36,184 nucleotides of DNA from Clostridiales bacterium. GTDB lineage: Bacteria; Bacillota; Clostridia; Lachnospirales; Lachnospiraceae. The DNA is taken from contig JAJQBI010000038.1 in NCBI GenBank assembly GCA_021203365.1, positions 1 to 36,184 of the forward strand, in the 5' to 3' direction. Below are positions 1 to 8,777 of the stretch, piece by piece. The position numbers were made by a program, and so were the translations under genes. Under the pieces are notes generated by a model. The model did not search any database, was not told where the DNA came from, and saw only the letters and a list, made by a program, of their open reading frames with translations. Positions within the stretch are counted from its first letter, which is position 1. Every line of letters starts with the position of its first letter.

Positions 1-55
1 GTAGAGCACGCGGCTGTTAACCGCGGTGTCGTTGGTTCGAGTCCAACAGGGGGAG
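1..55 (+). tRNA. tRNA-Asn (GTT), 3' part
   Basis: The 5' acceptor strand and most of the D arm lie outside the window. What remains folds as tRNA: an anticodon stem CGCGG/CCGCG around the loop CTGTTAA (anticodon GTT, asparagine), a short variable loop, a T stem GTTGG/CCAAC around TTCGAGT, and an acceptor strand AGGGGGA with discriminator G at 55. No CCA is encoded; the bases after 55 are GGTAT. Confidence 0.93.
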
Positions 56-60
56 GGTAT

Positions 61-97
61 AAACCGATTGATTCGTTGTAATCAGTCGGTTTTTTTG
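61..97 (+). terminator. Rho-independent terminator after tRNA-Asn
   Basis: A 13-base stem (61-73 with 80-92, one G-U pair) closes a six-base loop and runs directly into a T tract ending at 96. It sits six bases after the tRNA and ends that transcript. Confidence 0.92.
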
Positions 98-324
98 TAT
101 TTGATAAAAACAGATACCGGTAAACATCGAAGTCGAATTTCCGGATAAAGTACTTCCTTTTTCCCTGTGGAGAGGTTATAATAAAATAAATTGTGCTTTG
201 GCATAAACCGGATTGATGAGGTTATACTACAATTGGTATGATACAGGGGACAAAATTACACTTATGAATCTGCTTGGATTTGCCGGTATCTTTGGGGAGA
301 GAACTGGTTGGAAAGGGGAACACA

Positions 325-1992
325 ATGAAGAAAAGGGCGGGAAAGACGCTGATTACAGTTCTGCTTGCGGTTTTTCTTATGGGAGGGTATTATCGTCCGA
401 CGAAACAGGAAAGCTCTATCGTACAGAGCAGCACGAAGGATACGGCTGCCCAGACGGAAGCGGGAGATAAGGAGGCTTCGTCAGGTGAGGCCGCGCTGGA
501 GGAGAAAACAGAGGAGACTGCGGAGACTTCGGCGGACGTTGTTTCGAAGACGGAAGCTGCAGACGGAGAAGGAGAGGACGCAGATTCATCTGTAACAGAC
601 AGTTCGGCAGAGGAGGATTCCTCCGTGGCCGAGGAAGAGGAAAATCAGGAGGAGGATTCCTCAGTAATTGCGGAAGAGGAAGATCAGGAAACGAATACCT
701 CAGTGACCGCAGAAGGAGAAGAACAGGAGGATTCCACGGCGGACGACGAGACAGAAGATGAGGAAGCGACTCCGGAGGAGGCGGATGAGGAAGCCCTGAC
801 GGAAGAGGAACAGGAAGTGATGGAGCAGGCCGCCCTTCTTGCGGCGCAGTATGATTACAGTGGTGCCCTGCATCTTTTGCGTACCCTGGACCGTTATAAG
901 ACCAATGACGCCATTCATTCTGTCGCTGTGGAATATAAGCGGCTGAGAGACAGCTGTGTAGAATATAATCTGGAGGAGATTACCCATGTCTTTTTCCACT
1001 CCCTGATTGTAGATACCTCCAAAGCCTTTGACGGGGACAGTGATGCGGACGGCTACAACCAGATGATGACCACTATGAGTGAATTTCAGAAAATCATCCA
1101 GATTCTGTATGATAAGGGGTATGTGCTGGTCAGTCCCTATGATATGGCCACAGTCAATGAGGACGGGACGGTCACCCGGGGAACCATAAGTCTGCCGGAA
1201 GGGAAAATACCCTTTGTCCTTTCTCAGGATGACCTTAGCTACTATCATTATATGGACGGTGACGGTTTTGCCAGTCGGCTGGTGCTGGACGAAAACGGGG
1301 ATGTGAAATGTGAATATGTAGAGGATGATGGGACCGTATCTGTGGGGGATTATGACGTTGTTCCTATTTTGAATACCTTTATTGATGAGCATCCGGATTT
1401 TTCCTACCATGGATTCCGGGGAATTGTCGCCCTTACAGGTTATAATGGAGTTTTTGGCTACCGCACAGACGTTGCTTATCAGACCCGGGAAAATCTTACC
1501 GACGATCAGATTGCCTATCTGGATGCGCATCCGGATTTTAATTATGAAGAAGAGGTGGCGCAGGCGACAGAGATTGCCAATGTACTGAAGGCGCAGGGAT
1601 GGCTGTTTGCAAGCCACACCTGGGGCCACAGAAACGCGACTGAATCTACTGCGGAGGAGCTGCAGACGGACAACGAGAAATGGACGGCCTATGTAGCGCC
1701 CATTGTAGGGGAAACCGATATGATCGTGTTTGCTTTTGGGGCGGATATCGGTGACTGGAATGATTATACCAGTGATAATTCAAAGTATGCCTACTATAAG
1801 AGTGTTGGCTACAATTATTTCTTTAATGTGGACTCCAGTCAGTATTTTGTTCAGATTACCAGTGAGTATTTCCGGCAGGGCCGGCGGAATCTGGATGGTT
1901 ACCGAATGTATTATAATCCGGATCTTGTCAGTGATCTGTTTGAAGTGTCTGAGGTCTGGGACATGACCCGGCCGGTGGTGCCGGAAATGTAA
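325..1992 (+). CDS. Divergent secreted polysaccharide deacetylase
   Basis: 555-residue exported protein. The ATG at 325 follows GAAAGGGGAA and gives MKKRAGKTLITVLLAVFLMGG, a basic N-terminus plus a hydrophobic signal or anchor segment; upstream in-frame starts lack this. Residues about 30-165 are an extremely acidic Glu/Asp/Ser-rich linker with irregular DSSV-type repeats, then a short helical region. The C-terminal half looks like a divergent NodB carbohydrate esterase domain: PFVLSQDDLS stands where TFDDGP is usual, and FASHTWGH matches the HxxxH metal motif. Such enzymes remove acetyl groups from peptidoglycan or other surface glycans outside the cell. The weak first motif makes activity less certain. 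Upstream neighbour is a terminated tRNA; 179 bases separate it from the next gene. Confidence 0.8.
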   Translation: MKKRAGKTLITVLLAVFLMGGYYRPTKQESSIVQSSTKDTAAQTEAGDKEASSGEAALEEKTEETAETSADVVSKTEAADGEGEDADSSVTDSSAEEDSSVAEEEENQEEDSSVIAEEEDQETNTSVTAEGEEQEDSTADDETEDEEATPEEADEEALTEEEQEVMEQAALLAAQYDYSGALHLLRTLDRYKTNDAIHSVAVEYKRLRDSCVEYNLEEITHVFFHSLIVDTSKAFDGDSDADGYNQMMTTMSEFQKIIQILYDKGYVLVSPYDMATVNEDGTVTRGTISLPEGKIPFVLSQDDLSYYHYMDGDGFASRLVLDENGDVKCEYVEDDGTVSVGDYDVVPILNTFIDEHPDFSYHGFRGIVALTGYNGVFGYRTDVAYQTRENLTDDQIAYLDAHPDFNYEEEVAQATEIANVLKAQGWLFASHTWGHRNATESTAEELQTDNEKWTAYVAPIVGETDMIVFAFGADIGDWNDYTSDNSKYAYYKSVGYNYFFNVDSSQYFVQITSEYFRQGRRNLDGYRMYYNPDLVSDLFEVSEVWDMTRPVVPEM

Positions 1993-2113
1993 ATGGGAAA
2001 GATTAAGGCGAGATTTCTTTTCGTAACCCGAAATTGAGTTTTACAGATATAAGAAACGAAGGAATATAATGATACGAGGGGTAAGAGGCTATGTATGAGA
2101 ATTGGATTCACAT

Positions 2114-2150
2114 ATCATAGCGACGAAATGTTGTTTGCCGTTTCAATCCT
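2114..2150 (+). repeat. Small hairpin repeat, copy 1
   Basis: Begins TATCATAGCGAC and ends TTCAATC. The same outer blocks, at the same spacing, recur at 23863-23899. The middle can form an imperfect stem (GCGACGAAA with GTTTGCCGT, using G-U pairs). It lies just upstream of the lipoprotein gene starting at 2172. The rest of the 1993-2171 gap shows only a TATAAT at 2065-2070 with no convincing -35. Confidence 0.5.
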
Positions 2151-2171
2151 ATAATGAGAAGGGAGAAGTAT

Positions 2172-3533
2172 ATGAAAAAAAGAAAAATAATAGCCGTTTT
2201 AGCCCTGTGGGCGGTGCTTGCCGTTTCCGCCTGTGGGTCTGCCGGTTCGGATTCTGAGGAGGATACGGAGACGGAAGCTCAGGAAGCGAGTGACACGGGA
2301 GAAGATACAGCCGGAAATTCAGAGGCGGAAACAGAAACGGCGGCTGTGGACACAGACAGTCCACGACTCGTGTCTGTGACGGATCTGTCGAAATATGTGA
2401 CTCTCGGACAGTATAAGGGACTCTCCCTGGACAACACTGTGGCTGAGGTGACGGATGGAGATGTGGAATACGCAATTCAGACGGAACTGAAGGATACTGC
2501 GCCGGAGGTAGACAGTACAGTGGCTGCCCAGGAGGGAGACATCGTCACCATTAATTATGTGGGAACTGTAGACGGAGAGACCTTCGATGGAAGCACAGTG
2601 GATGATTATGTGCAGACCCTCGGAGAGGGCAATATGATTGACGGATTTGAGGACGGCCTGATCGGAATGACGGTTGGGGAGACGAAGGAACTGAATCTGA
2701 CACTGCCGGAGGAATACGGGGATGAGGATCTGAATGGGAAAGATGTGATATTTCAGGTCACGATGGTAACGATCCGGCGTCCTTCGGAATTTTCTGATGC
2801 ATGGGTGACAGAGAATACGGAGTACACTACGATGGAGGAATATCAGACGGCTGTTCGGACCCGGCTTGAGGAGGAAGCGGAGGAAGCCGCCTATGATACT
2901 CTTCTGGAAACCGCCTGGGATACGGTTTACAGCAGTTCTGAGGTTGTGGATTATCCCCAGGAGGATCTGGATACCGCGCAGGAGGCATTTCGCACGCTGA
3001 CCGAAGCCTATGCCCAGGAAGCAGATATGGAGCTGGAGGATTTTGTGGAATCTCAGGGGATTTCCATGGAGGATTTTGAGGAGCAGTGTGAGCAGTATGC
3101 TCAGATGTCGGTGAAGCAGAATCTGGTGATCCAGGGAATTATGGACGCAGAGGGAATGACCCTGGATGATGAAGAATGCCTTGCGATTCAGGAGCAGCTG
3201 ATTGAGGACTATGATGCAGAGGATTTTGATGATCTGGTGGAGATTTACGGAGAGGCAGATGTATATGCTTCGATTGGGCTGCTCCGCGTGGAAGAGTTTA
3301 TTGTGGCCAACGCGGAGGTGTCGGAATTGATCTCCAATGGCGATACCGTTGGTGAGAACGCAAATGTGGATGAGTCGGACAGTTCCGATGCGGATTCTGT
3401 TCAGTCAGAGGATTCCTCAGAAACTGTGGACGCCCAGACCGAGGCGGCCGAGGAGGGGAATTCAGGGGAAATTGACGAGGAGCTGGAAGATATAGACGTG
3501 GGGGATGAAACCGAAGATCCAACCGTAGAATAA
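2172..3533 (+). CDS. Trigger-factor/FKBP-like peptidyl-prolyl isomerase lipoprotein
   Basis: 453-residue lipoprotein. The ATG at 2172 is preceded by AAGGGAG at good spacing, so it is preferred over the ATG at 2154. The signal peptide MKKRKIIAVLALWAVLAVSAC ends in a lipobox with the cysteine about residue 21, followed by an acidic tether. An FKBP domain follows: GDIVTINYVGTVDGETFDG, an IDGFEDGLIGMTVGE stretch, and LPEEYG. After it comes a helical region resembling the trigger factor C-terminal chaperone module, then an Asp/Glu/Ser-rich tail. Expected to help fold exported proteins at the outer membrane face. It lies between two polysaccharide deacetylase genes; the next begins 54 bases downstream with no terminator between, so the two are probably cotranscribed. 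Confidence 0.88.
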   Translation: MKKRKIIAVLALWAVLAVSACGSAGSDSEEDTETEAQEASDTGEDTAGNSEAETETAAVDTDSPRLVSVTDLSKYVTLGQYKGLSLDNTVAEVTDGDVEYAIQTELKDTAPEVDSTVAAQEGDIVTINYVGTVDGETFDGSTVDDYVQTLGEGNMIDGFEDGLIGMTVGETKELNLTLPEEYGDEDLNGKDVIFQVTMVTIRRPSEFSDAWVTENTEYTTMEEYQTAVRTRLEEEAEEAAYDTLLETAWDTVYSSSEVVDYPQEDLDTAQEAFRTLTEAYAQEADMELEDFVESQGISMEDFEEQCEQYAQMSVKQNLVIQGIMDAEGMTLDDEECLAIQEQLIEDYDAEDFDDLVEIYGEADVYASIGLLRVEEFIVANAEVSELISNGDTVGENANVDESDSSDADSVQSEDSSETVDAQTEAAEEGNSGEIDEELEDIDVGDETEDPTVE

Positions 3534-3587
3534 ACGGCTGCAAATTATTCGGAACAGCCATATTTGCTGAAATGGGGAAGGAAGAAA

Positions 3588-4961
3588 ATGGACAGGAAAG
3601 TCCTGCAGGAAAGAATACGCAGAAAAAAACGTCAGCTGATGATGCGCAGGGTGATGAAGGTGAGTGTCTGTGTGATCGCCGTGATTCTCCTGGCAGTGTT
3701 TGTAGTGAGAGGCATTATTTTACCCATAATAAACCGGGGAGGAAACGGCAGCGGAGAGAGTGTTACTGCACAGGCAGAGGAAACCGAAAACGGACAGACA
3801 GAGACTACGGAATCTGTGGAGGTGGATTCCACATCCGCCATGCGAAGACCGGTGAAGGGGCAGTCGGATACTGTCAAGACAACCACTCTTACGGTGGGCT
3901 GGCATGAGGACGAAAATGGCCGATGGTATCAGAACGCGGATGGGACCTATTACGCCGGAGGCTTTCAGGAGATCGGGGGCAGTACATATTATTTTAACGA
4001 AAATGGTTACATACAGACCGGATGGGTCTCCATCGGATCGAATGATTACTGGTTTGATGAAGACGGAACATATGACCCGGAGGTAAGACGGCCCATGCTG
4101 GCGCTGACTTTTGACGATGGTCCCGGGGAATATACATCCACTCTTCTGGACTGCCTGGAGGAAAACGGAGCCCACGCCACCTTTTTTATGGCGGGGCAAA
4201 ATGTGGGAAGCTATCAGGAAGAAGTACAGCGGATGGTGGAAATTGGATGTGAGATTGGAAATCATTCCTGGGATCATTCAAGCCTGACCTCTCTGACGCT
4301 GGAAAACGCGGTAAAGGAAATTACAGATACGGATGAAGCGCTGATTGAGACCTGCGGTCAGGCCGCAACAGTGGTGCGGGCACCTTATGGAAATTACAGT
4401 GATGAGATTATTGAGGCCGTGGGAAGACCTTTCTTCATGTGGTCGCTGGATTCTCTGGACTGGAGTTATCTTGATGTGGAACTGACTTATAATGAAATCA
4501 TGAACGGAGATCTGACGGACGGTTCAATCATACTGATGCATGATATTCATGAGACCTCTGTGGAGACCGCTCTTCTGATTATTCCGGAGCTGATTGAGAA
4601 AGGATATAAGCTGGTGACAGTCAGCGAGCTGGCAGAGGCCAAGAATGTAACCCTTACTACATCCTCCTACACAGATTTCTGGGACAGCTCCCTTGCGGCC
4701 GGAAGAGTTGCGGGGTACGCGGGAGGCTCTGTTTCCTCTGAGGAAGAGGATGCCTCATCAGAGAATGTGTCAGACGGGAGCACGGCTGACTCGGATATTT
4801 CAGACGGAGAAAGTACGGAAGCCGCTGACGAGGCTGTAGGCGACGGAGAGGACGTCTCAGCGGACGATGCGACAGAAAGCGGGGAAGATACCGTTACGGA
4901 CGGGTCAGAGACCGCGGATACCATGACGGATGGAACGGAAGATCTGGACGACGGAACCTGA
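3588..4961 (+). CDS. Membrane-anchored NodB polysaccharide deacetylase with wall-binding repeats
   Basis: 457 residues from the ATG at 3588, which has GGGGAAGGAAG upstream; the in-frame TTG at 3564 is less likely. A basic cytoplasmic N-terminus is followed by one membrane segment (about residues 24-48). Two to three choline/glucan-binding type repeats follow (GWHEDENGRWYQN, GSTYYFNENGYIQTGW, NDYWFDEDG), as used to dock on cell wall polymers. The NodB domain is canonical: LTFDDGPG, NHSWDH, VRAPYGN, SLDW and LMHD, giving the metal ligands and catalytic Asp/His. It ends in a long Ser/Asp/Glu-rich tail. Predicted to deacetylate peptidoglycan or an attached surface polymer. Likely in one transcript with the isomerase lipoprotein and closed by the terminator at 5036. 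Confidence 0.92.
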   Translation: MDRKVLQERIRRKKRQLMMRRVMKVSVCVIAVILLAVFVVRGIILPIINRGGNGSGESVTAQAEETENGQTETTESVEVDSTSAMRRPVKGQSDTVKTTTLTVGWHEDENGRWYQNADGTYYAGGFQEIGGSTYYFNENGYIQTGWVSIGSNDYWFDEDGTYDPEVRRPMLALTFDDGPGEYTSTLLDCLEENGAHATFFMAGQNVGSYQEEVQRMVEIGCEIGNHSWDHSSLTSLTLENAVKEITDTDEALIETCGQAATVVRAPYGNYSDEIIEAVGRPFFMWSLDSLDWSYLDVELTYNEIMNGDLTDGSIILMHDIHETSVETALLIIPELIEKGYKLVTVSELAEAKNVTLTTSSYTDFWDSSLAAGRVAGYAGGSVSSEEEDASSENVSDGSTADSDISDGESTEAADEAVGDGEDVSADDATESGEDTVTDGSETADTMTDGTEDLDDGT

Positions 4962-5035
4962 GACTGAGCATGGCCGGGTACATTCCTCCAGGCGTGTAAA
5001 TGTATATGGAGCTATTCTCCATACCGGCTTTACAG

Positions 5036-5064
5036 GGCGGCAGAGCGGATCTGCCGCCTTTTTT
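5036..5064 (+). terminator. Rho-independent terminator of the envelope cluster
   Basis: A perfect nine-base GC-rich stem, GGCGGCAGA with TCTGCCGCC, around a five-base loop, followed by six T. It separates the deacetylase gene from the GH13 promoter 24 bases later. Confidence 0.93.
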
Positions 5065-5087
5065 CCTGCCGCCGGGATTTGTTCAAC

Positions 5088-5116
5088 TTGACGGAAGAAT
5101 GTGTCCACGGTATAAT
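5088..5116 (+). promoter_or_regulatory. Sigma-A promoter for the GH13/glgB genes
   Basis: TTGACG at 5088-5093 and TATAAT at 5111-5116 with 17 bases between, just after a terminator. The expected transcription start near 5123 falls after the in-frame ATG at 5115 and only a few bases before the ATG at 5130. This argues that translation begins further down, at the TTG at 5175. Confidence 0.85.
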
Positions 5117-5174
5117 GGAAAAAGAAAAAATGACAGAAAAACCTCCAGGTTGTCGGAGGCGGGAGGACATAGTA

Positions 5175-6527
5175 TTGGACAAATGGTTTGAAAAAGCAGT
5201 TTTTTATCACATGTATCCCATCGGAATGACCGGGGCGCCCAGAAGGAATGAGCAGACGGAGGTAACTCACCGGTTTGGTGAGCTGGAGGAATGGCTACCG
5301 CACATTCAAAGTCTGGGGTGTACGGCGATTTATATCGGGCCGCTTTTTGAATCCTCTACTCACGGATATGATACCAGAGACTATCGGCTGGTGGATCGGC
5401 GGCTGGGAGACAATGAGGATTTCAGGCATTTTGTAGAGAAGGCTCATAAGCTGGGAATCCGGGTTGTGGTGGATGGAGTGTTCAATCATACAGGACGGGA
5501 ATTTTTTGCGTTTCAGGATATTCAGAGAAATCGAGAGCGCTCGCCCTACTGCTCCTGGTATAAGGGCCTGAATTTTGGATGGGACAATCCCTATCACGAT
5601 GGTTTTGGCTATGAGGCCTGGAGAAACTGCTTTGAGCTGGTGAATCTGAATTACTGGGAACCGAAGGTGAGAGAATATATTCTGGATGTCATTGGCTTCT
5701 GGATTGAGGAATTTGACATTGACGGGATCCGTCTGGACTGTGCAGACTGCCTGGATTTTTCCTTTATGGAGGAGATGCGCAGATATACCAGCGCACGGAA
5801 GGAGGACTTCTGGCTGATGGGCGAGGTGATTCACGGGGATTACAGCCGTTACGTGAAGCCCTCCATGCTGGACAGTGTGACAAATTATGAGCTGCACAAG
5901 GGACTTTATTCCGGCCACAACGATCACAATTACTTTGAGATCGCCCATTCCATCCGAAGACAGTTTGATTCGAACGGAGGAATCTATCGGGGACTTCGAC
6001 TGTATTCCTTTGTGGACAATCACGATGTGGACCGAATTGCTTCCAAGCTGAAGGTTCCGGAGCATATTTATCCGGTGTATACGCTTATGTATACCCTGCC
6101 TGGAATTCCTTCCATATATTACGGATCTGAATGGGGAATAAAGGGGAGGAAGCAGGACGGGGGCGATGACTGTCTCCGGCCCGCCGTGAACCTTAAAGAA
6201 GCACTTTCGAAGGTTCCGGATCCAAAGCTTCTGGAGTGGGTGAAAACTCTGGGAAAAATTCATGGAGAACAGCCGGCTCTGGCTTACGGGGCCTATCGTG
6301 AGCTTCTGCTGACAAACCGGCAGTACGCCTTTGCCAGGATTCTGGATGGGACGTGTGTGATTGTTGCGGTAAATAATGATGAAAAGGACGCGGAGCTTCG
6401 CATTCCAATCCCAGTCGCGGGGCGGGAGCTTCAGGACCTGACCGGCGTGGAGTCCCCGCTGTGTCAGGGCGATGCGGTCCTTCTTAAACTGGAACCAAAC
6501 GAAAGCCGGATTCTGCACATACGATAG
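5175..6527 (+). CDS. GH13 alpha-amylase-family glycosidase
   Basis: 450 residues from TTG 5175, chosen because GGGAGG lies eight bases upstream and the promoter -10 box covers earlier ATGs. The protein opens directly in the catalytic barrel (DKWFEKAVFYHMYPIGM). GH13 motifs are complete: VVVDGVFNH (region I), GIRLDCAD with the nucleophile about D188, MGEVIHGDY with the acid/base about E217, and FVDNHDVDR with the third Asp about D284. A short beta domain closes the protein. No signal peptide, so it is cytoplasmic and probably acts on maltodextrin or glycogen; exact specificity (alpha-glucosidase, neopullulanase-like or amylase) cannot be fixed from the motifs. glgB follows 51 bases later, probably in the same transcript. 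Confidence 0.9.
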   Translation: MDKWFEKAVFYHMYPIGMTGAPRRNEQTEVTHRFGELEEWLPHIQSLGCTAIYIGPLFESSTHGYDTRDYRLVDRRLGDNEDFRHFVEKAHKLGIRVVVDGVFNHTGREFFAFQDIQRNRERSPYCSWYKGLNFGWDNPYHDGFGYEAWRNCFELVNLNYWEPKVREYILDVIGFWIEEFDIDGIRLDCADCLDFSFMEEMRRYTSARKEDFWLMGEVIHGDYSRYVKPSMLDSVTNYELHKGLYSGHNDHNYFEIAHSIRRQFDSNGGIYRGLRLYSFVDNHDVDRIASKLKVPEHIYPVYTLMYTLPGIPSIYYGSEWGIKGRKQDGGDDCLRPAVNLKEALSKVPDPKLLEWVKTLGKIHGEQPALAYGAYRELLLTNRQYAFARILDGTCVIVAVNNDEKDAELRIPIPVAGRELQDLTGVESPLCQGDAVLLKLEPNESRILHIR

Positions 6528-6578
6528 CCGGCAGCGGAAAAGAACACAAAATGCCCAAGGGAAAGGGAGGTATCTCAA

Positions 6579-8462
6579 ATGGGAGAAAAACTGGAATTTA
6601 CAGAGCTGGACCAGTATTTATTCGGACATGCGACACATTATGATATTTATCGGAAGCTGGGGGCCCATCCCACAACCCGGGACGGGGAAAATGGTATATA
6701 TTTTGCGGTTTGGGCGCCCAATGCCCAGTATGTATCTGTAATCGGGGAATTTAATGACTGGAATGAGAAGGCCACTCCGATGGAGAAGGCAGGTCCCATC
6801 GGGGTCTATCAGGTCTTTGTGCCGGAGGCGGCAGTGGGCCAGCTTTATAAGTATTTTATTATTGGCTATCATGGGGAGGAGCTTTACAAGGCGGATCCCT
6901 ATGGAAACCAGGCGGAACGGCGCCCGGGCACAGCCTCCCGCATTGCGGATATTGGCGATTACCGGTGGAAAGACGCCAACTGGATGAAAAAGAGAGAGAC
7001 CTTTAACGAGCAGAAGGACGCCATGGCGATCTATGAGGTGCACTTAGGTTCCTGGCGAAAGAAGGAGCCCACGGAGGACAACCCGGAAGGCTTCTATAAT
7101 TACAGAGAGCTTGCTCCGATGCTTGCGGATTATGTGAGGGAAATGGGCTACACCCATGTGGAGCTGATGGGAATTGCGGAGCATCCCTTTGACGGCTCCT
7201 GGGGATATCAGGTAACCGGATATTATGCTCCCACTTCCCGTTATGGCTCGCCCCAGGATTTCAAATATCTGGTGGATTACCTGCACCGCAAAAAAATAGG
7301 CGTGATCCTGGACTGGGTTCCGGCGCATTTTCCAAAGGACGCCCAGGGACTGGGAAACTTTGACGGAACCGCCCTCTATGAGCATGAGGATCCCAGACAG
7401 GGAGAACACCCGGACTGGGGCACCAAGATTTACAATTATGGAAGACCGGAGGTGAAGAACTTCCTGATTGCCAATGCTCTTTTCTGGGTGGAGGAATGTC
7501 ATGTGGACGGCCTTCGGGTGGACGCGGTGGCCTCCATGCTGTATCTGGATTATGGCAAACAGGACGGACAGTGGGTCGCCAATAAATATGGGGATAATAA
7601 GAATCTGGAGGCGATCGAGTTCTTTAAGCATCTGAACACAGTGGTGCTTGGAAGAAACCATGGAGCTCTGATGATCGCCGAGGAATCCACTGCCTGGCCA
7701 AAGGTTACCGGGAAGGCCATGGATGACGGACTTGGCTTTTCTCTGAAGTGGAACATGGGCTGGATGAACGATTTCCTGGAATATATGAAGCTGGATCCCT
7801 ATTTCCGCAAATACAACCACAATCGTATGACTTTTTCCATCACCTATGCCTACAGTGAGAAATATGTTCTGGTTCTTTCCCATGACGAGGTGGTACATCT
7901 GAAATGTTCCATGGTGGAGAAAATGCCCGGGAATCTGGACGACAAGTTTAAAAACCTGAAGGCGGCCTATACCTTTATGATTGGCCATCCCGGGAAGAAG
8001 CTGCTTTTTATGGGACAGGATTTCGGGCAGCTTCGGGAGTGGAGCGAGGAGAGAGAGCTTGACTGGTACCTTCTCGGGGAGGAAAACCATGAAAAGCTGC
8101 AGGCTTTTGTAAAATCCCTTCTGCATATCTATCAGAAATATCCGGCGCTTTATGGGACCGATGACGAGCCGGGAAGCTTTGAATGGATCAACGCGGATGA
8201 CGGGGACCGGAGTATTTTCAGCTTTGTGCGGCTCTCACCCACAAAGAGAAACAATGTGCTGGTGGTGTGTAATTTTACTCCGGTGGAACGCCCGGACTAC
8301 CGTGTGGGTGTGCCGAGGAAGAAACAGTATAAGCTGATTCTCAATGAGGACGGGATGACAGAACCTAAAATCTTTAAGGCGGAAAAGCAGGAGTGTGACA
8401 ACCGTCCGTTTTCCTTTGCCTATCCTCTGGCACCTTACGGAATCGGCGTGTTTATATATTGA
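6579..8462 (+). CDS. glgB: 1,4-alpha-glucan branching enzyme
   Basis: 627 residues, start ATG 6579 after GGGAAAGGGAGG. It introduces alpha-1,6 branches into glycogen by cutting and transferring an alpha-1,4 chain. An N-terminal CBM48-type module is visible (YFAVWAPNAQYVSVIGEFNDWN, residues 41-62), then the GH13 barrel: ILDWVPAHF, GLRVDAVASMLYLDY with nucleophile D315, MIAEEST with the acid/base near E368, and LSHDEVVH with D436, typical of branching enzymes. A beta-sandwich ends the protein. The length is usual for the family. It probably shares the GH13 promoter at 5088. Other glycogen genes such as glgC or glgA are not in the window. Its stop codon lies inside the -35 box of the next gene. 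Confidence 0.95.
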   Translation: MGEKLEFTELDQYLFGHATHYDIYRKLGAHPTTRDGENGIYFAVWAPNAQYVSVIGEFNDWNEKATPMEKAGPIGVYQVFVPEAAVGQLYKYFIIGYHGEELYKADPYGNQAERRPGTASRIADIGDYRWKDANWMKKRETFNEQKDAMAIYEVHLGSWRKKEPTEDNPEGFYNYRELAPMLADYVREMGYTHVELMGIAEHPFDGSWGYQVTGYYAPTSRYGSPQDFKYLVDYLHRKKIGVILDWVPAHFPKDAQGLGNFDGTALYEHEDPRQGEHPDWGTKIYNYGRPEVKNFLIANALFWVEECHVDGLRVDAVASMLYLDYGKQDGQWVANKYGDNKNLEAIEFFKHLNTVVLGRNHGALMIAEESTAWPKVTGKAMDDGLGFSLKWNMGWMNDFLEYMKLDPYFRKYNHNRMTFSITYAYSEKYVLVLSHDEVVHLKCSMVEKMPGNLDDKFKNLKAAYTFMIGHPGKKLLFMGQDFGQLREWSEERELDWYLLGEENHEKLQAFVKSLLHIYQKYPALYGTDDEPGSFEWINADDGDRSIFSFVRLSPTKRNNVLVVCNFTPVERPDYRVGVPRKKQYKLILNEDGMTEPKIFKAEKQECDNRPFSFAYPLAPYGIGVFIY

Positions 8463-8487
8463 CAAAGCGGGGACCCTGCGTTATAAT
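8459..8487 (+). promoter_or_regulatory. Consensus sigma-A promoter overlapping the glgB stop
   Basis: TTGACA at 8459-8464 and TATAAT at 8482-8487 with a 17-base spacer, a full match to the consensus. The TGA stop of glgB (8460-8462) is part of the -35 box. It should drive the small gene at 8527 strongly. Confidence 0.9.
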
Positions 8488-8526
8488 GTGCCCTGTCGAA
8501 AGACAGTTGAGAAAGGAGATATAATT

Positions 8527-8763
8527 ATGAAAGTATCGAATATAAAGGATATTGACCGTTTCTTCGAGGTGGTAGACAGCTGTTCCGGCAAGGTAGAGCT
8601 GGTAACCGGAGAGGGAGACCGCCTGAATCTGAAGTCCAAGCTGTCCCAGTACGTTTCCCTGGCGAACATTTTTTCCGGCGGAGAGATCCCTGAGCTGGAG
8701 CTTGTGGCCTATGAGAAGGAAGATATTGACAAGCTTGTACATTTTATGATGAACGGTTATTGA
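8527..8763 (+). CDS. Small conserved-looking protein of unknown function
   Basis: 78 residues, ATG at 8527 after GAAAGGAG at ideal spacing; the longer in-frame reading from 8395 would overlap glgB and the promoter and is rejected. The protein is soluble and mixed-charge (MKVSNIKDIDRFFEVVDSC at the start, ending KLVHFMMNGY) with no signal peptide, membrane segment or motif I recognise. Its sequence suggests a compact alpha/beta fold: short helix, strands around KVELVTG and LNLKSKL, then helices. A perfect consensus promoter of its own implies high expression. The CobW GTPase gene follows 153 bases later without a clear terminator. I cannot assign a function. Confidence 0.8.
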   Translation: MKVSNIKDIDRFFEVVDSCSGKVELVTGEGDRLNLKSKLSQYVSLANIFSGGEIPELELVAYEKEDIDKLVHFMMNGY

Positions 8764-8777
8764 TTTTTGAAAGAGAA

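Noticed and set aside
700-1629. 309-codon minus-strand frame inside the first deacetylase, and other long antisense frames
   Set aside because: Antisense shadows of well-supported genes, with no start signals or recognisable domains; the same applies to those opposite pth/mfd, glgB, GH3 and others.
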